Assembly (NCBI GenBank): GCA_022447485.1
Contig: JAKVCH010000092.1
Span: forward strand, 1 to 9,345
Source: Polyangiaceae bacterium
GTDB taxonomy: Bacteria; Myxococcota_A; Polyangia; Polyangiales; Polyangiaceae
Direction: 5' to 3'
Length of the DNA: 9,345 nucleotides
Positions 1 to 6,594 of this stretch are shown here, one piece after another. The position numbers were made by a program, and so were the translations under genes. Each line of letters begins with the position of its first letter. The stretch's first letter is position 1. The notes below the pieces were generated by a model. It did no database searches. It had not been told where the DNA came from and saw only the letters and a program-made list of their open reading frames with translations.

Positions 1-1
1 C

Positions 2-97
2 AGGGGTAAGGTTCGGGTGATTGGCGAACTCAGGCCAGATACCTGGCGAGGCGGTCAGGCTGTTGAAGTCATGGTCAGAAGTGTAGAAGAAGTCTAA
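2..97 (+). CDS. recJ: 3' end of probable RecJ single-strand DNA exonuclease (partial)
   Basis: An open frame enters from the left edge and ends at TAA 95-97, giving 31 residues. The tail reads VIGELRPDTWRGG followed by QAVEVMVRSVEEV. This resembles the end of the C-terminal OB-fold domain of RecJ, where a strand, a W-(R/N)-G turn and a hydrophobic strand ending in an acidic residue close the protein. RecJ is a 5'-3' single-strand DNA exonuclease used in recombination and mismatch repair. The catalytic DHH part lies outside the window, so the call rests on a short tail pattern only. Another OB-fold protein is possible. The gene runs in the same direction as mlaF, 134 bp upstream of the preferred mlaF start. 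Confidence 0.5.
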   Translation, partial: RGKVRVIGELRPDTWRGGQAVEVMVRSVEEV

Positions 98-114
98 CTG
101 CCATTGCCAGCTCG

Positions 115-137
115 CGGAGTTTCTCTCCGTTTCGCCT
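115..137 (+). terminator. weak candidate terminator hairpin after recJ
   Basis: CGGAG (115-119) and CTCCG (125-129) can pair around the loop TTTCT, and a pyrimidine/T-rich run follows. It lies 18 bases after the upstream stop codon. The stem is only 5 bp and the T tract is interrupted by GCC, so this is a possible but weak intrinsic terminator. A second possible pairing in the same gap is CCCTGGG (148-154) with CCCAGGG (188-194), with a 33-base loop. Confidence 0.22.
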
Positions 138-231
138 TGTTTCCAGCCCCTGGGTTCTTGTTTTCCTCTTTCCACGCTGAGCCGCATCCCAGGGCTTGAT
201 TCTGGGCGACGAGCGGGTCAGTCTTTTCACG

Positions 232-1011
232 ATGAGCGAGGAGCTGATTCGGTTTACGAATGTGAAAAAGAGGTTTGGGCCGAAGATCATTTATCGGGAT
301 CTCGACCTCAGTATTCGTCGAGGTGAGATATTCACTGTGCTCGGTGGTTCCGGCGTCGGGAAGAGCGTGATGCTGAAAATGTTGATTGGCCTTCTGCGGG
401 TTGACTCCGGTTCGATCAATTTCGATGGCAAAGAAGTCACGACAATGCAGGAAGCCGAGCTGAGTCTCGTGCGACGACGCATTTGTATGCTCTTTCAGAG
501 CGGTGCGCTTTTTGACTCGTTATCGGTTGGGGAAAATGTTCGCTATGGTCTCGACGAGCACTTTCAATATTCAATGACAGCCGTGGAAAAGTCTGAAAGA
601 GTTGCCTGGGCATTGGGGCTGGTGGGTCTTCCTGGCATTGAGTCCATGAGCCCAGCAGATCTGTCTGGGGGAATGCGCAAAAGAGTTGGGCTTGCTCGCG
701 CCATCGCTGTACAGCCGGAGGTGATTCTGTACGATGAGCCCACGACGGGGCTCGACCCAATCAATACGGCTCGGGTGAATCATATGATTATGGGTCTCCA
801 AGAGAAGTTGAACTTTACGAGTATTGTCGTGACCCACGATATGGGCAGTGCTTTTACCGTGAGCGACCGTATGGCTATGGTTCACTCCGGGAGGATTATT
901 GCCCAAGGAACGAAAGAAGAGTTTCGTGCAATTGAAGACAAACGGGTGCGCGACTTCATTCAGGGGCGTGCGCCTGTTCAGGAAGATGTTCTGACCTTAC
1001 TCAATGCCTGA
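232..1011 (+). CDS. mlaF: MlaF-like phospholipid ABC transporter ATP-binding protein
   Basis: This is the cytoplasmic ATPase subunit of an MCE/Mla-type lipid transporter, 259 residues from ATG 232, which is usual for MlaF. Every ABC motif is present: Walker A GGSGVGKS at 38-45, Q-loop Q89 in the stretch MLFQSGALFDSLSVGENV typical of MlaF/TtgA-like ATPases, signature LSGGM at 144-148, Walker B VILYDE at 164-169, D-loop GLDP at 173-176, and the switch histidine H202 in VVTHD. The frame opens further back at TTG 196 (12 more residues). I prefer ATG 232 because the protein then begins directly at the first ABC strand (EELIRFTNVKKRFG), although no good Shine-Dalgarno precedes either start. MlaD follows on the same strand after 219 bp. 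The permease MlaE, normally encoded beside MlaF, is absent here. The MlaF assignment over other ABC ATPases rests on the Q-loop region and on the MCE neighbour. Confidence 0.9.
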   Translation: MSEELIRFTNVKKRFGPKIIYRDLDLSIRRGEIFTVLGGSGVGKSVMLKMLIGLLRVDSGSINFDGKEVTTMQEAELSLVRRRICMLFQSGALFDSLSVGENVRYGLDEHFQYSMTAVEKSERVAWALGLVGLPGIESMSPADLSGGMRKRVGLARAIAVQPEVILYDEPTTGLDPINTARVNHMIMGLQEKLNFTSIVVTHDMGSAFTVSDRMAMVHSGRIIAQGTKEEFRAIEDKRVRDFIQGRAPVQEDVLTLLNA

Positions 1012-1230
1012 GAGTGGAGACGGGACGCCCTACCCTGCATCGACTTCCTTTTCTATGCACCCGACTTGATACTTCTTGAATTCCTTCAATACGCTGACAG
1101 CCAGGGGCTACCCTAGTTAGTGAGTGCCCGACGTAGCTGAGTGGGGCCACAGAATAAGAGATGTTACGGCGAAAATCGATTGCCTTGACGTGAACTAGAC
1201 ATCGGTCTCTGCTCAGGGCAGGTTTTAGTA
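1012..1230 (+). promoter_or_regulatory. mlaF-mlaD intergenic gap with possible promoter
   Basis: This 219-bp gap is long for an operon and may hold a promoter for mlaD. The best candidate -35 is TTGATA at 1066-1071, with AATACG at 1088-1093 as a poor -10 (16-base spacer). TTGACG at 1185-1190 is another -35-like hexamer but has no convincing -10 at 16-18 bases. A small inverted repeat, TTGAA (1076-1080) and TTCAA (1085-1089) with loop TTCC, lies inside the first candidate. The region just before mlaD contains AGG at 1220-1222, 8 bases before the ATG, which can serve as a ribosome binding site. I see no convincing gene in the gap. Confidence 0.25.
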
Positions 1231-2502
1231 ATGGTGTCTCGTGACGTCAAAGTAGGGCTATTCGTGCTCATGGGGCTGACAATGATAGGCCTCTCCGTTT
1301 TCTTGATTGGAGATGAACGTAGTCTCTTTTCGAAACACGAATTGATCCGAGCCGCCTTTAAAGATGTTCAAGGCCTGAGTAAAGGCTCGCCAGTTCGCAT
1401 GGGTGGCGTGGATATTGGCCGAGTTGTCGACCTGGGCTACGGAGCCGAAGAGCGAGACGATACGATTTTCGTTCGGATGGAAGTCGTTGCTGACGAAGCA
1501 CGACGTATTCGAGAAAATTCTGTCGCTAGCGTCGAAGGAAAAGGATTTCTCGGCGATAAGATGGTGGTCATCACGGTGGGTGACCCTAACCTGCCTCGTA
1601 TTCCCGCCGGCGCTTTGATTCCTAGCGAAGAATCACGGGATATCGCTGCGATGATCAGCGACTTACGCAAAGCTGCCGCCGGAGCAGATCGGGTTATCGC
1701 CAACCTTGAAAAGACAACATCTGCTCTGGCGGATAAAGACTTACATAAGAATATCAAGGAGGGCATGGAAAACCTGGCGGGGGTGCTCGCATCGTTAAAT
1801 TCCAACCAGGGTTACCTCGGCCGTTTGATCAACGACCCGAAAGAGTCGAAAAATATCTCCACAACCGTGAGTAGTTTAAGGAGGTCTGCCGGAGAGTTGC
1901 AGGGCTTATTGAGTGCGACGAAGCGGGTGATGAGTCGGGTTGAAACGGGCCCAGGATTCATCCACGAGGTGATTTACGATTCGAGTGGCAGCCGGGCCCT
2001 GGCTCAGATTGGTGGCGCCGCAGAAGAAATCGGCGCTTCGCTGGCCGATTTACGTCAAGGCAATAGCCTCGCGCACGAGGTTCTTTACGGTGAAGACTCC
2101 GGAAAAATTGTTAAAAACCTCGAGGAAGCATCCTCGGATATAGCATTGATCGTTGACGGCTTACGTCAAGGGAAAGGCACGCTAGGAGCCTTTCTGGTCG
2201 ATCCATCGGTCTACGACGATATCAAGGTTCTGCTCGGCAATGTTGGTCGAAATCGTTCGTTGAAAGCCTTGGTACGCTACTCGATTGCTCGAGATGAGAA
2301 AGCCGGGCGAGTGATTGACCCTGAGCCAAGTCCGGAGGTCGCAAAAGGGTCCTCCAAGCCTGCCGCCCAGCTGAAAAGTTCAAAAAAGTCTCCAGCAACC
2401 GTCACATCGTCTCAAGGGGCGCAGGGGCAGACGAAGGCATTCAAGGCACCGGAGCCTCCATCGAAGGCCGGACGGGCACAATTAAGCACGCCTCTGGATT
2501 GA
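1231..2502 (+). CDS. mlaD: MlaD-family MCE-domain lipid transport protein
   Basis: This is a 423-residue inner-membrane-anchored periplasmic subunit that binds phospholipid and passes it between MlaE and periplasmic or outer-membrane partners. It starts with a short charged stretch (MVSRDVKVG) and a single membrane segment at about 8-26. The MCE domain spans about 37-115 and contains the family hallmark GLSKGSPVRMGGVDIGRV at 48-65. A long helical region follows (about 135-345), as in many deltaproteobacterial MlaD proteins. Within it I see a recurring short motif, roughly G-x-[LI]-x-x-[LIV]-[LIV]-x-[DG], beginning near residues 194, 242, 279 and 316. The last 75 or so residues are rich in K, P, S and A and look disordered. 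It is much longer than E. coli MlaD (about 180 residues), closer to PqiB/YebT-like or myxobacterial MCE proteins in design. It lies 31 bp before the protease gene, so the two are probably cotranscribed. Confidence 0.9.
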   Translation: MVSRDVKVGLFVLMGLTMIGLSVFLIGDERSLFSKHELIRAAFKDVQGLSKGSPVRMGGVDIGRVVDLGYGAEERDDTIFVRMEVVADEARRIRENSVASVEGKGFLGDKMVVITVGDPNLPRIPAGALIPSEESRDIAAMISDLRKAAAGADRVIANLEKTTSALADKDLHKNIKEGMENLAGVLASLNSNQGYLGRLINDPKESKNISTTVSSLRRSAGELQGLLSATKRVMSRVETGPGFIHEVIYDSSGSRALAQIGGAAEEIGASLADLRQGNSLAHEVLYGEDSGKIVKNLEEASSDIALIVDGLRQGKGTLGAFLVDPSVYDDIKVLLGNVGRNRSLKALVRYSIARDEKAGRVIDPEPSPEVAKGSSKPAAQLKSSKKSPATVTSSQGAQGQTKAFKAPEPPSKAGRAQLSTPLD

Positions 2503-2533
2503 GCCTGAGCGAATCCCCACTAGACTGACGCCT

Positions 2534-5500
2534 ATGCGTTTTTCTTCGCGAGGTTTTCGTACCCTGATTCTTCTTGGCGTTTTTGGCGTGGCATCTCATT
2601 TTGCCCTCGAATCAGGCAGTGGAGGACTTTGGCACGGCTTGAGAGCTGCTCATGCTGTGGTGGGTGGCGAGGCACAGGTCCCTTACGATCTCACTCAGTT
2701 GCGGGCGGTCAACGCCACGCTTGATTTGATCCGAAAGAAGTACGTCGAACCGGGTCGAGTGCATCCGCGCCAAATGTTTCTTGGCGCTCTCGATCAAATC
2801 CCGAACGCGGTCGCTCCCGTGATCGTGACTCACGAGGAGAAGTCCCCGACGGTGCGGGTGCGAGCTTTCGGTGAAGAGAAAGACTTTCGCGTCGATAACG
2901 TCCAGGGGCCCTGGGACGTGGCCGCTCGTTTGCGCGAAGTCTTTGTCTTCTTGCAGCAGCATCTGAAAGATACCAGCGTGAAGTTACCGGATGTCGAATA
3001 TGCAGCTGCTAATGGTATGCTTCAGACTCTGGACCCGCATAGCGTTTTCTTACCGCCAGAGGCTGTCGCAGAAATGAACGTTTCCACGTCTGGTCACTTT
3101 GGTGGCCTGGGAATTGTGATCAGCATTCGTGACCAAATGCTTACGGTAATGCGTCCAATGGCTGGAACACCAGCAGGTCGAGCAAAGTTAGTGCGTTTCG
3201 ATCGAATCACGAAGATCAATAATGAGTCAACGCTGAATATGCCTCTGGAGGATGCGGGCGAGCGCCTGCGTGGTGAACCGGGGAGCCCGGTCACGATTTG
3301 GATTCATCGAGATGGCAAGGATGGTTGGAAGGGGTCGCGACCCTTTGAATTAGTCCGAGAAGTCATTCGCGTGAACTCGGTCGAGCATCGGGCTTTGAGC
3401 GACGGGGTGGGTTATATTCGCCTGAAACAATTTCAGCAGACAACCGCGGCGGAATTAAAGAAAGCTCTGGGAGAATTGCGCAAGAAAGGGCCGATACAAG
3501 GCCTTGTTCTTGATCTGAGAGACGATCCCGGTGGGTTATTGGACCAGGCCAAGAAGGTGGTTGATACCTTTCTGGCCGATGGGGTCATTTATGCGACAGA
3601 GGGGCATAGCGAGGGGCGTCACGAAGCTCGAGCGGTCAGGGCTGGTACGGAGCCGAATTATCCGATTGCTGTACTCGTGAATGGCAATTCAGCCAGTGCC
3701 AGTGAAATTGTCAGTGGCGCTTTGAAGAATCAAAAGCGTGCTGTTGTCGTGGGGCAGACCACCTTCGGCAAAGGCTCTGTGCAATTAGTTTTTCCTGATG
3801 TCACAACGGATGGAGCAGCTCTGAAGCTAACGATTGCTCAATACTTAACACCCGGAGATATCTCGATTCAGGGCGTCGGGGTGACGCCTGATATTAAGCT
3901 CTCGCCGATGACGGTGGATACTCTCGAGCTCGATATGTTTGAGAACGAGAATGATATTAAGGAGCGTGATTTAGCTCAAGTTTTGGTCGCGGGTGGCAAG
4001 CGTTCTCAGCAGCCACCGACCTATACTTTGCGCTACAATCTGCCTCCTCAGGTCCGTGAGGAGATTCGACTTCGAGGTGCTGCTGTAGACGATGATAGTT
4101 TTGAGTTGGATGCGCCGATTGAGCTTTCGAAGCAAATTGTGACGGCCATGAAGCCCGGAAAGAGCTCTGCGCAATTGAGCCAGCTTGAGGAGACCGTTGC
4201 TGAATTGCAAAGCAAGCAAATGAGTCTTGTGGAAAAAGCACTCGCTTCTTATGCCATTGATTGGCGAGCCGCTCCCGAAGGTTACGAAGAGGGTCCGCTG
4301 CCCGAGGAACTGGAAGTGACTGTGAAGACCGATCGTCCGAAGGACGCGGTTCAGGCAGGTCAAGAGATGACCTTGACGGTGAAAGTAACCAATCATGGGA
4401 AAGTGCCCGTGTACCGACTCTATGGCTTAACCAAGAGTGATGCGGGCTACTACGATCAACGAGAGTTAGCGTTCGGTCGGATTGAGCCGGGACAGAGCAA
4501 AGAGGCGAGCGTACCCCTCGGCTGGTGCTCTGTGGAGGGACGCCGCTTCGATTCAACTCAGCCGATTCAGGTCGATGCTCAGAGAACTTGTCGCCTGCCG
4601 ATGGACGCCGTCACACGCCAAGATGTCGTGAGCATCCGTTTTCACGCAGATAAGGCCGATGCGCCTGGAGATGTTGAATTTCGGCCTACTGTCGAGAGCC
4701 TGCCCCGTCCTAACTTTGCCTACAGCTATCATATTGTCGATAATCGTCATGCCAACGAAAATGGTTTCTTGGAAAAAGGAGAAGGAGCCACGATTTATCT
4801 GCACGTGAAGAATGTGGGCGAGGGCGCGAGTCAACAGGGCCAGGCGAATTTGGGGAACCTTTCCGGAGATGGTGTTCTCCTCAAGGACGGGCGTTTCGAT
4901 CTTGGAGCAATGGCGCCGGGAGAAGAAAAAGATGTCGCCTTTACTTTTGATCTATTGCCCTCGCTGAAAGAAGAGCAGATCAAATTACAACTGAGTGCGA
5001 TAGATCGCGAGCTCCGAGTGGTGAGTTCTGAGAAATTGACTTTGCCAGTTCGTCTATCGGGAGAGCCTCCTCGCCCGAAGAAGGTCGACTTGGGTTTGCG
5101 GACCAAGGCGAAGACCAGTCTGTTCTCGAGTGCGGAGTCTCAAGCTGAGCCCTTTGCTTTCTTACCGGCTGGGAGCACCTTACGTGCCTTTGGTGAGCTC
5201 GGTGGTTTTTATCAGGTAAAGTTGCCCAATGAAGACTTTGCATTTGTGGCGAAAGATACGATTGAGCTGACGTCCGGGGTCACGTCCAGCGATCAGCCCA
5301 TGCCTGCACTTTCCCATTCTCCTCCTCTATTGACAGTGCGCGCTGATGCGTTGTCGACCCGTGGAGAGAGTATGCCGATTCACGTTGATGTCAGCGACGA
5401 TAGCGGAGGCGTCCAAGACGCTTACGTCTTTGTCGGAGCTCGAAAAGTCTATTATGCGCCGAATCCAGAGAAACATGGCGAGAAGATGAGTTTTGAGCTC

Positions 5501-5671
5501 GACGTGCCTTTGAAGCCGGGAATGAATGTCGTGACGGTTGTAGCTCGAGAGAACGAAGATATTGCTTCTCGTCGCGTGGTCGTTGTACGTAAAGATGGTC
5601 CACAGGGTGAAGCGTTGCCAACGCCCCGCTACGAACTCTTAGGTGAAAATTGGGAATTTTCTTCTCGGTGA
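2534..5671 (+). CDS. secreted S41/C-terminal-processing protease, PDZ plus long Ig/SH3-like tail (MXAN_5808-like)
   Basis: This is a 1045-residue periplasmic or exported serine protease. A signal peptide (about 1-41) has a basic start, a hydrophobic core and an AHA-type cleavage site. Residues 45-165 form the helical N-terminal region usual for this group and end with TLDPHSVFLPPE. A PDZ domain covers about 187-262 (GHFGGLGIVI onward). The S41 catalytic domain covers about 280-455. The nucleophile is S388 in NGNSASASEI, the general base K413 in TFGKGSVQ, with Q417 four residues later. The Ser-Lys spacing of 25 equals that of CtpB and Prc. The C-terminal half holds an Ig-like domain (about 590-720), a second beta-rich domain (about 728-845) with an acidic DNRHANENGFLEKGE loop at 736-750, an SH3-like segment (about 850-915) and a final Ig-like domain (about 925-1030). 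Only two cysteines occur, C665 and C686, which probably form a disulfide. The ATG lacks a clear Shine-Dalgarno. The substrate is unknown; the architecture fits the myxobacterial MXAN_5808 type. Confidence 0.9.
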   Translation: MRFSSRGFRTLILLGVFGVASHFALESGSGGLWHGLRAAHAVVGGEAQVPYDLTQLRAVNATLDLIRKKYVEPGRVHPRQMFLGALDQIPNAVAPVIVTHEEKSPTVRVRAFGEEKDFRVDNVQGPWDVAARLREVFVFLQQHLKDTSVKLPDVEYAAANGMLQTLDPHSVFLPPEAVAEMNVSTSGHFGGLGIVISIRDQMLTVMRPMAGTPAGRAKLVRFDRITKINNESTLNMPLEDAGERLRGEPGSPVTIWIHRDGKDGWKGSRPFELVREVIRVNSVEHRALSDGVGYIRLKQFQQTTAAELKKALGELRKKGPIQGLVLDLRDDPGGLLDQAKKVVDTFLADGVIYATEGHSEGRHEARAVRAGTEPNYPIAVLVNGNSASASEIVSGALKNQKRAVVVGQTTFGKGSVQLVFPDVTTDGAALKLTIAQYLTPGDISIQGVGVTPDIKLSPMTVDTLELDMFENENDIKERDLAQVLVAGGKRSQQPPTYTLRYNLPPQVREEIRLRGAAVDDDSFELDAPIELSKQIVTAMKPGKSSAQLSQLEETVAELQSKQMSLVEKALASYAIDWRAAPEGYEEGPLPEELEVTVKTDRPKDAVQAGQEMTLTVKVTNHGKVPVYRLYGLTKSDAGYYDQRELAFGRIEPGQSKEASVPLGWCSVEGRRFDSTQPIQVDAQRTCRLPMDAVTRQDVVSIRFHADKADAPGDVEFRPTVESLPRPNFAYSYHIVDNRHANENGFLEKGEGATIYLHVKNVGEGASQQGQANLGNLSGDGVLLKDGRFDLGAMAPGEEKDVAFTFDLLPSLKEEQIKLQLSAIDRELRVVSSEKLTLPVRLSGEPPRPKKVDLGLRTKAKTSLFSSAESQAEPFAFLPAGSTLRAFGELGGFYQVKLPNEDFAFVAKDTIELTSGVTSSDQPMPALSHSPPLLTVRADALSTRGESMPIHVDVSDDSGGVQDAYVFVGARKVYYAPNPEKHGEKMSFELDVPLKPGMNVVTVVARENEDIASRRVVVVRKDGPQGEALPTPRYELLGENWEFSSR

Positions 5672-5675
5672 CTCT

Positions 5676-5720
5676 TTGAAGGTGGGGAGAATGTCGATTG
5701 AAGGAGGGGCAGAATGTCGA
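5676..5720 (+). repeat. adjacent tandem repeat of a Shine-Dalgarno-ATG unit
   Basis: Two directly adjacent copies occur: 5676-5697 (22 bases) and 5698-5720 (23 bases). They differ by T/A at the seventh unit position after TTGAAGG and by one extra C in the second copy. Each unit contains a purine-rich Shine-Dalgarno-like stretch followed by an ATG (5691 and 5714). GTGGGGAG (5682-5689) in the first copy is the exact reverse complement of CTCCCCAC at 5743-5750, so the leader RNA could also fold over it. The repeat begins five bases after the protease stop codon. Confidence 0.85.
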
Positions 5721-5794
5721 TGTTCTTCGCTCCTGCTTGGCGCTCCCCACAACGCTCAGCTAAAGATAGAGGGGCCTCTGGTCTGAAAGCCTAG
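5714..5794 (+). CDS. possible 26-residue leader peptide ahead of pdxJ
   Basis: A short frame starts at ATG 5714, preceded at 5701-5707 by AAGGAGG, a perfect Shine-Dalgarno with 6-base spacing and the best in the window. It encodes MSMFFAPAWRSPQR followed by SAKDRGASGLKA and ends at TAG 5792-5794. The stop touches the GTG at 5795 that opens the pdxJ frame, and both frames are in the same phase. The pdxJ start itself has only a poor ribosome binding site. These facts suggest either a translated leader that couples ribosomes into pdxJ, or a former N-terminal extension of PdxJ cut off by a stop codon. The peptide matches no family I recognise. An overlapping 31-codon frame (5691-5786) starts from the other repeat copy with a weaker site. 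Translation is inferred, not shown. Confidence 0.35.
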   Translation: MSMFFAPAWRSPQRSAKDRGASGLKA

Positions 5795-5800
5795 GTGAGA

Positions 5801-6565
5801 ATGATTCGTTTAAATATCAATATCGATCATGTTGCAACGTTGAGAAATCAGCGCGATGCCGGCTACCCTTGTCCGCTGCAGGCAGCGCGTGCCTGTCTCG
5901 AAGCGGGAGCCGATGGCATCACGATTCATTTGCGTGAAGATCGTCGGCATATCCGGGACCAAGACGTTACTGAGATAGCTGCTTATTTGAGAGACCTGCC
6001 CCTCGATATTCCGTTTCGAGAAGAAAAGGTTTTGAACCTGGAAATCGCCGCAACTGAAGAAATGCTGAATATTGCGCGTAGCGTGGGGCCGGATGTCATT
6101 ACCCTCGTTCCTGAGAAGCGCGAAGAGCGGACAACCGAAGGAGGGTTGGACGTGATCGGTCAGCGAGGAGCGATTGAAGCGTTTGCCACGATGTGTCGAG
6201 CAGAGGAGATTAAATTATCTCTCTTTATCGAGGCGAGTCTTCCTCAGGTAGAAGCCAGTCAAGCAATCGGTGCTCAGCAAATTGAGTTCCATACGGGCCA
6301 TTATTGTGAAGCATCATCGGTCGAGCAGAAGCACTATATCGAAGCTTTGCGGCTGGCCTGTGAGCGTGCTGCAGCGCTTGGTCTTGAGGTGGCTGCTGGT
6401 CATGGGTTGAATCAACATAATGTTGCCCCGATTGCGGCCCTACCTCATTTAGTTGAACTAAATATTGGTCACGCAGTCATTGCAGACTCTATTTTGGTTG
6501 GCCTCTCTCAAGCCGTGCTGCAGTTGCGAGGGGCGATCGACCGTGGGGTCGCGCCGGCGAGCTAA
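5801..6565 (+). CDS. pdxJ: pyridoxine 5'-phosphate synthase PdxJ
   Basis: PdxJ condenses 3-amino-2-oxopropyl phosphate (1-amino-acetone 3-phosphate) with 1-deoxy-D-xylulose 5-phosphate to give pyridoxine 5'-phosphate, the last ring-forming step of the DXP-dependent vitamin B6 pathway, in the cytosol. From ATG 5801 the protein has 254 residues. Family residues are all visible: N7, D9-H10 and R18 in NIDHVATLRNQR, H43/R45/H50 in ITIHLREDRRH, E81 in NLEIAATEEM, the VPEKR and TTEGGLDV segments, H201 in AAGHGL, and G223-H224 in NIGHA. The frame also opens at GTG 5795, adding two residues; I chose ATG because MIRLNINIDH matches the usual N-terminus. Compared with E. coli PdxJ (about 243 residues), the H43-to-E81 distance is about 11 residues longer, which indicates an insertion near residues 65-78. 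The gene follows the protease by 129 bp and converges with birA. Confidence 0.95.
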   Translation: MIRLNINIDHVATLRNQRDAGYPCPLQAARACLEAGADGITIHLREDRRHIRDQDVTEIAAYLRDLPLDIPFREEKVLNLEIAATEEMLNIARSVGPDVITLVPEKREERTTEGGLDVIGQRGAIEAFATMCRAEEIKLSLFIEASLPQVEASQAIGAQQIEFHTGHYCEASSVEQKHYIEALRLACERAAALGLEVAAGHGLNQHNVAPIAALPHLVELNIGHAVIADSILVGLSQAVLQLRGAIDRGVAPAS

Positions 6566-6594
6566 GTAATCGAAGGCGATTGTTCAGTCGAGGC

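Noticed and set aside
196..231. Extended N-terminus of MlaF from TTG 196
   Set aside because: The added residues precede the conserved start of the ABC domain and the TTG has no properly spaced Shine-Dalgarno.
1127..1200. tRNA-like stretch (GTAGCTGAGTGG resembles a D-arm)
   Set aside because: No T-arm GTTCGAATC-type loop, no acceptor stem pairing and no anticodon arm at the right distance.
3957..4556. 199-codon open frame on the minus strand within the protease gene
   Set aside because: It is antisense to a gene with clear domains, its translation has no recognisable motif and is rich in S/R/P as expected for a shadow frame.
5672..5800. Known riboswitch before pdxJ
   Set aside because: I could not match any conserved riboswitch core, and the region is short; only the repeat and mini-ORFs are supported.
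6568..6581. Hairpin AATCG-AAGG-CGATT between the convergent pdxJ and birA genes
   Set aside because: Stem of only 5 bp, AT-rich at its ends and with no T tract on either side; too weak to call a terminator.
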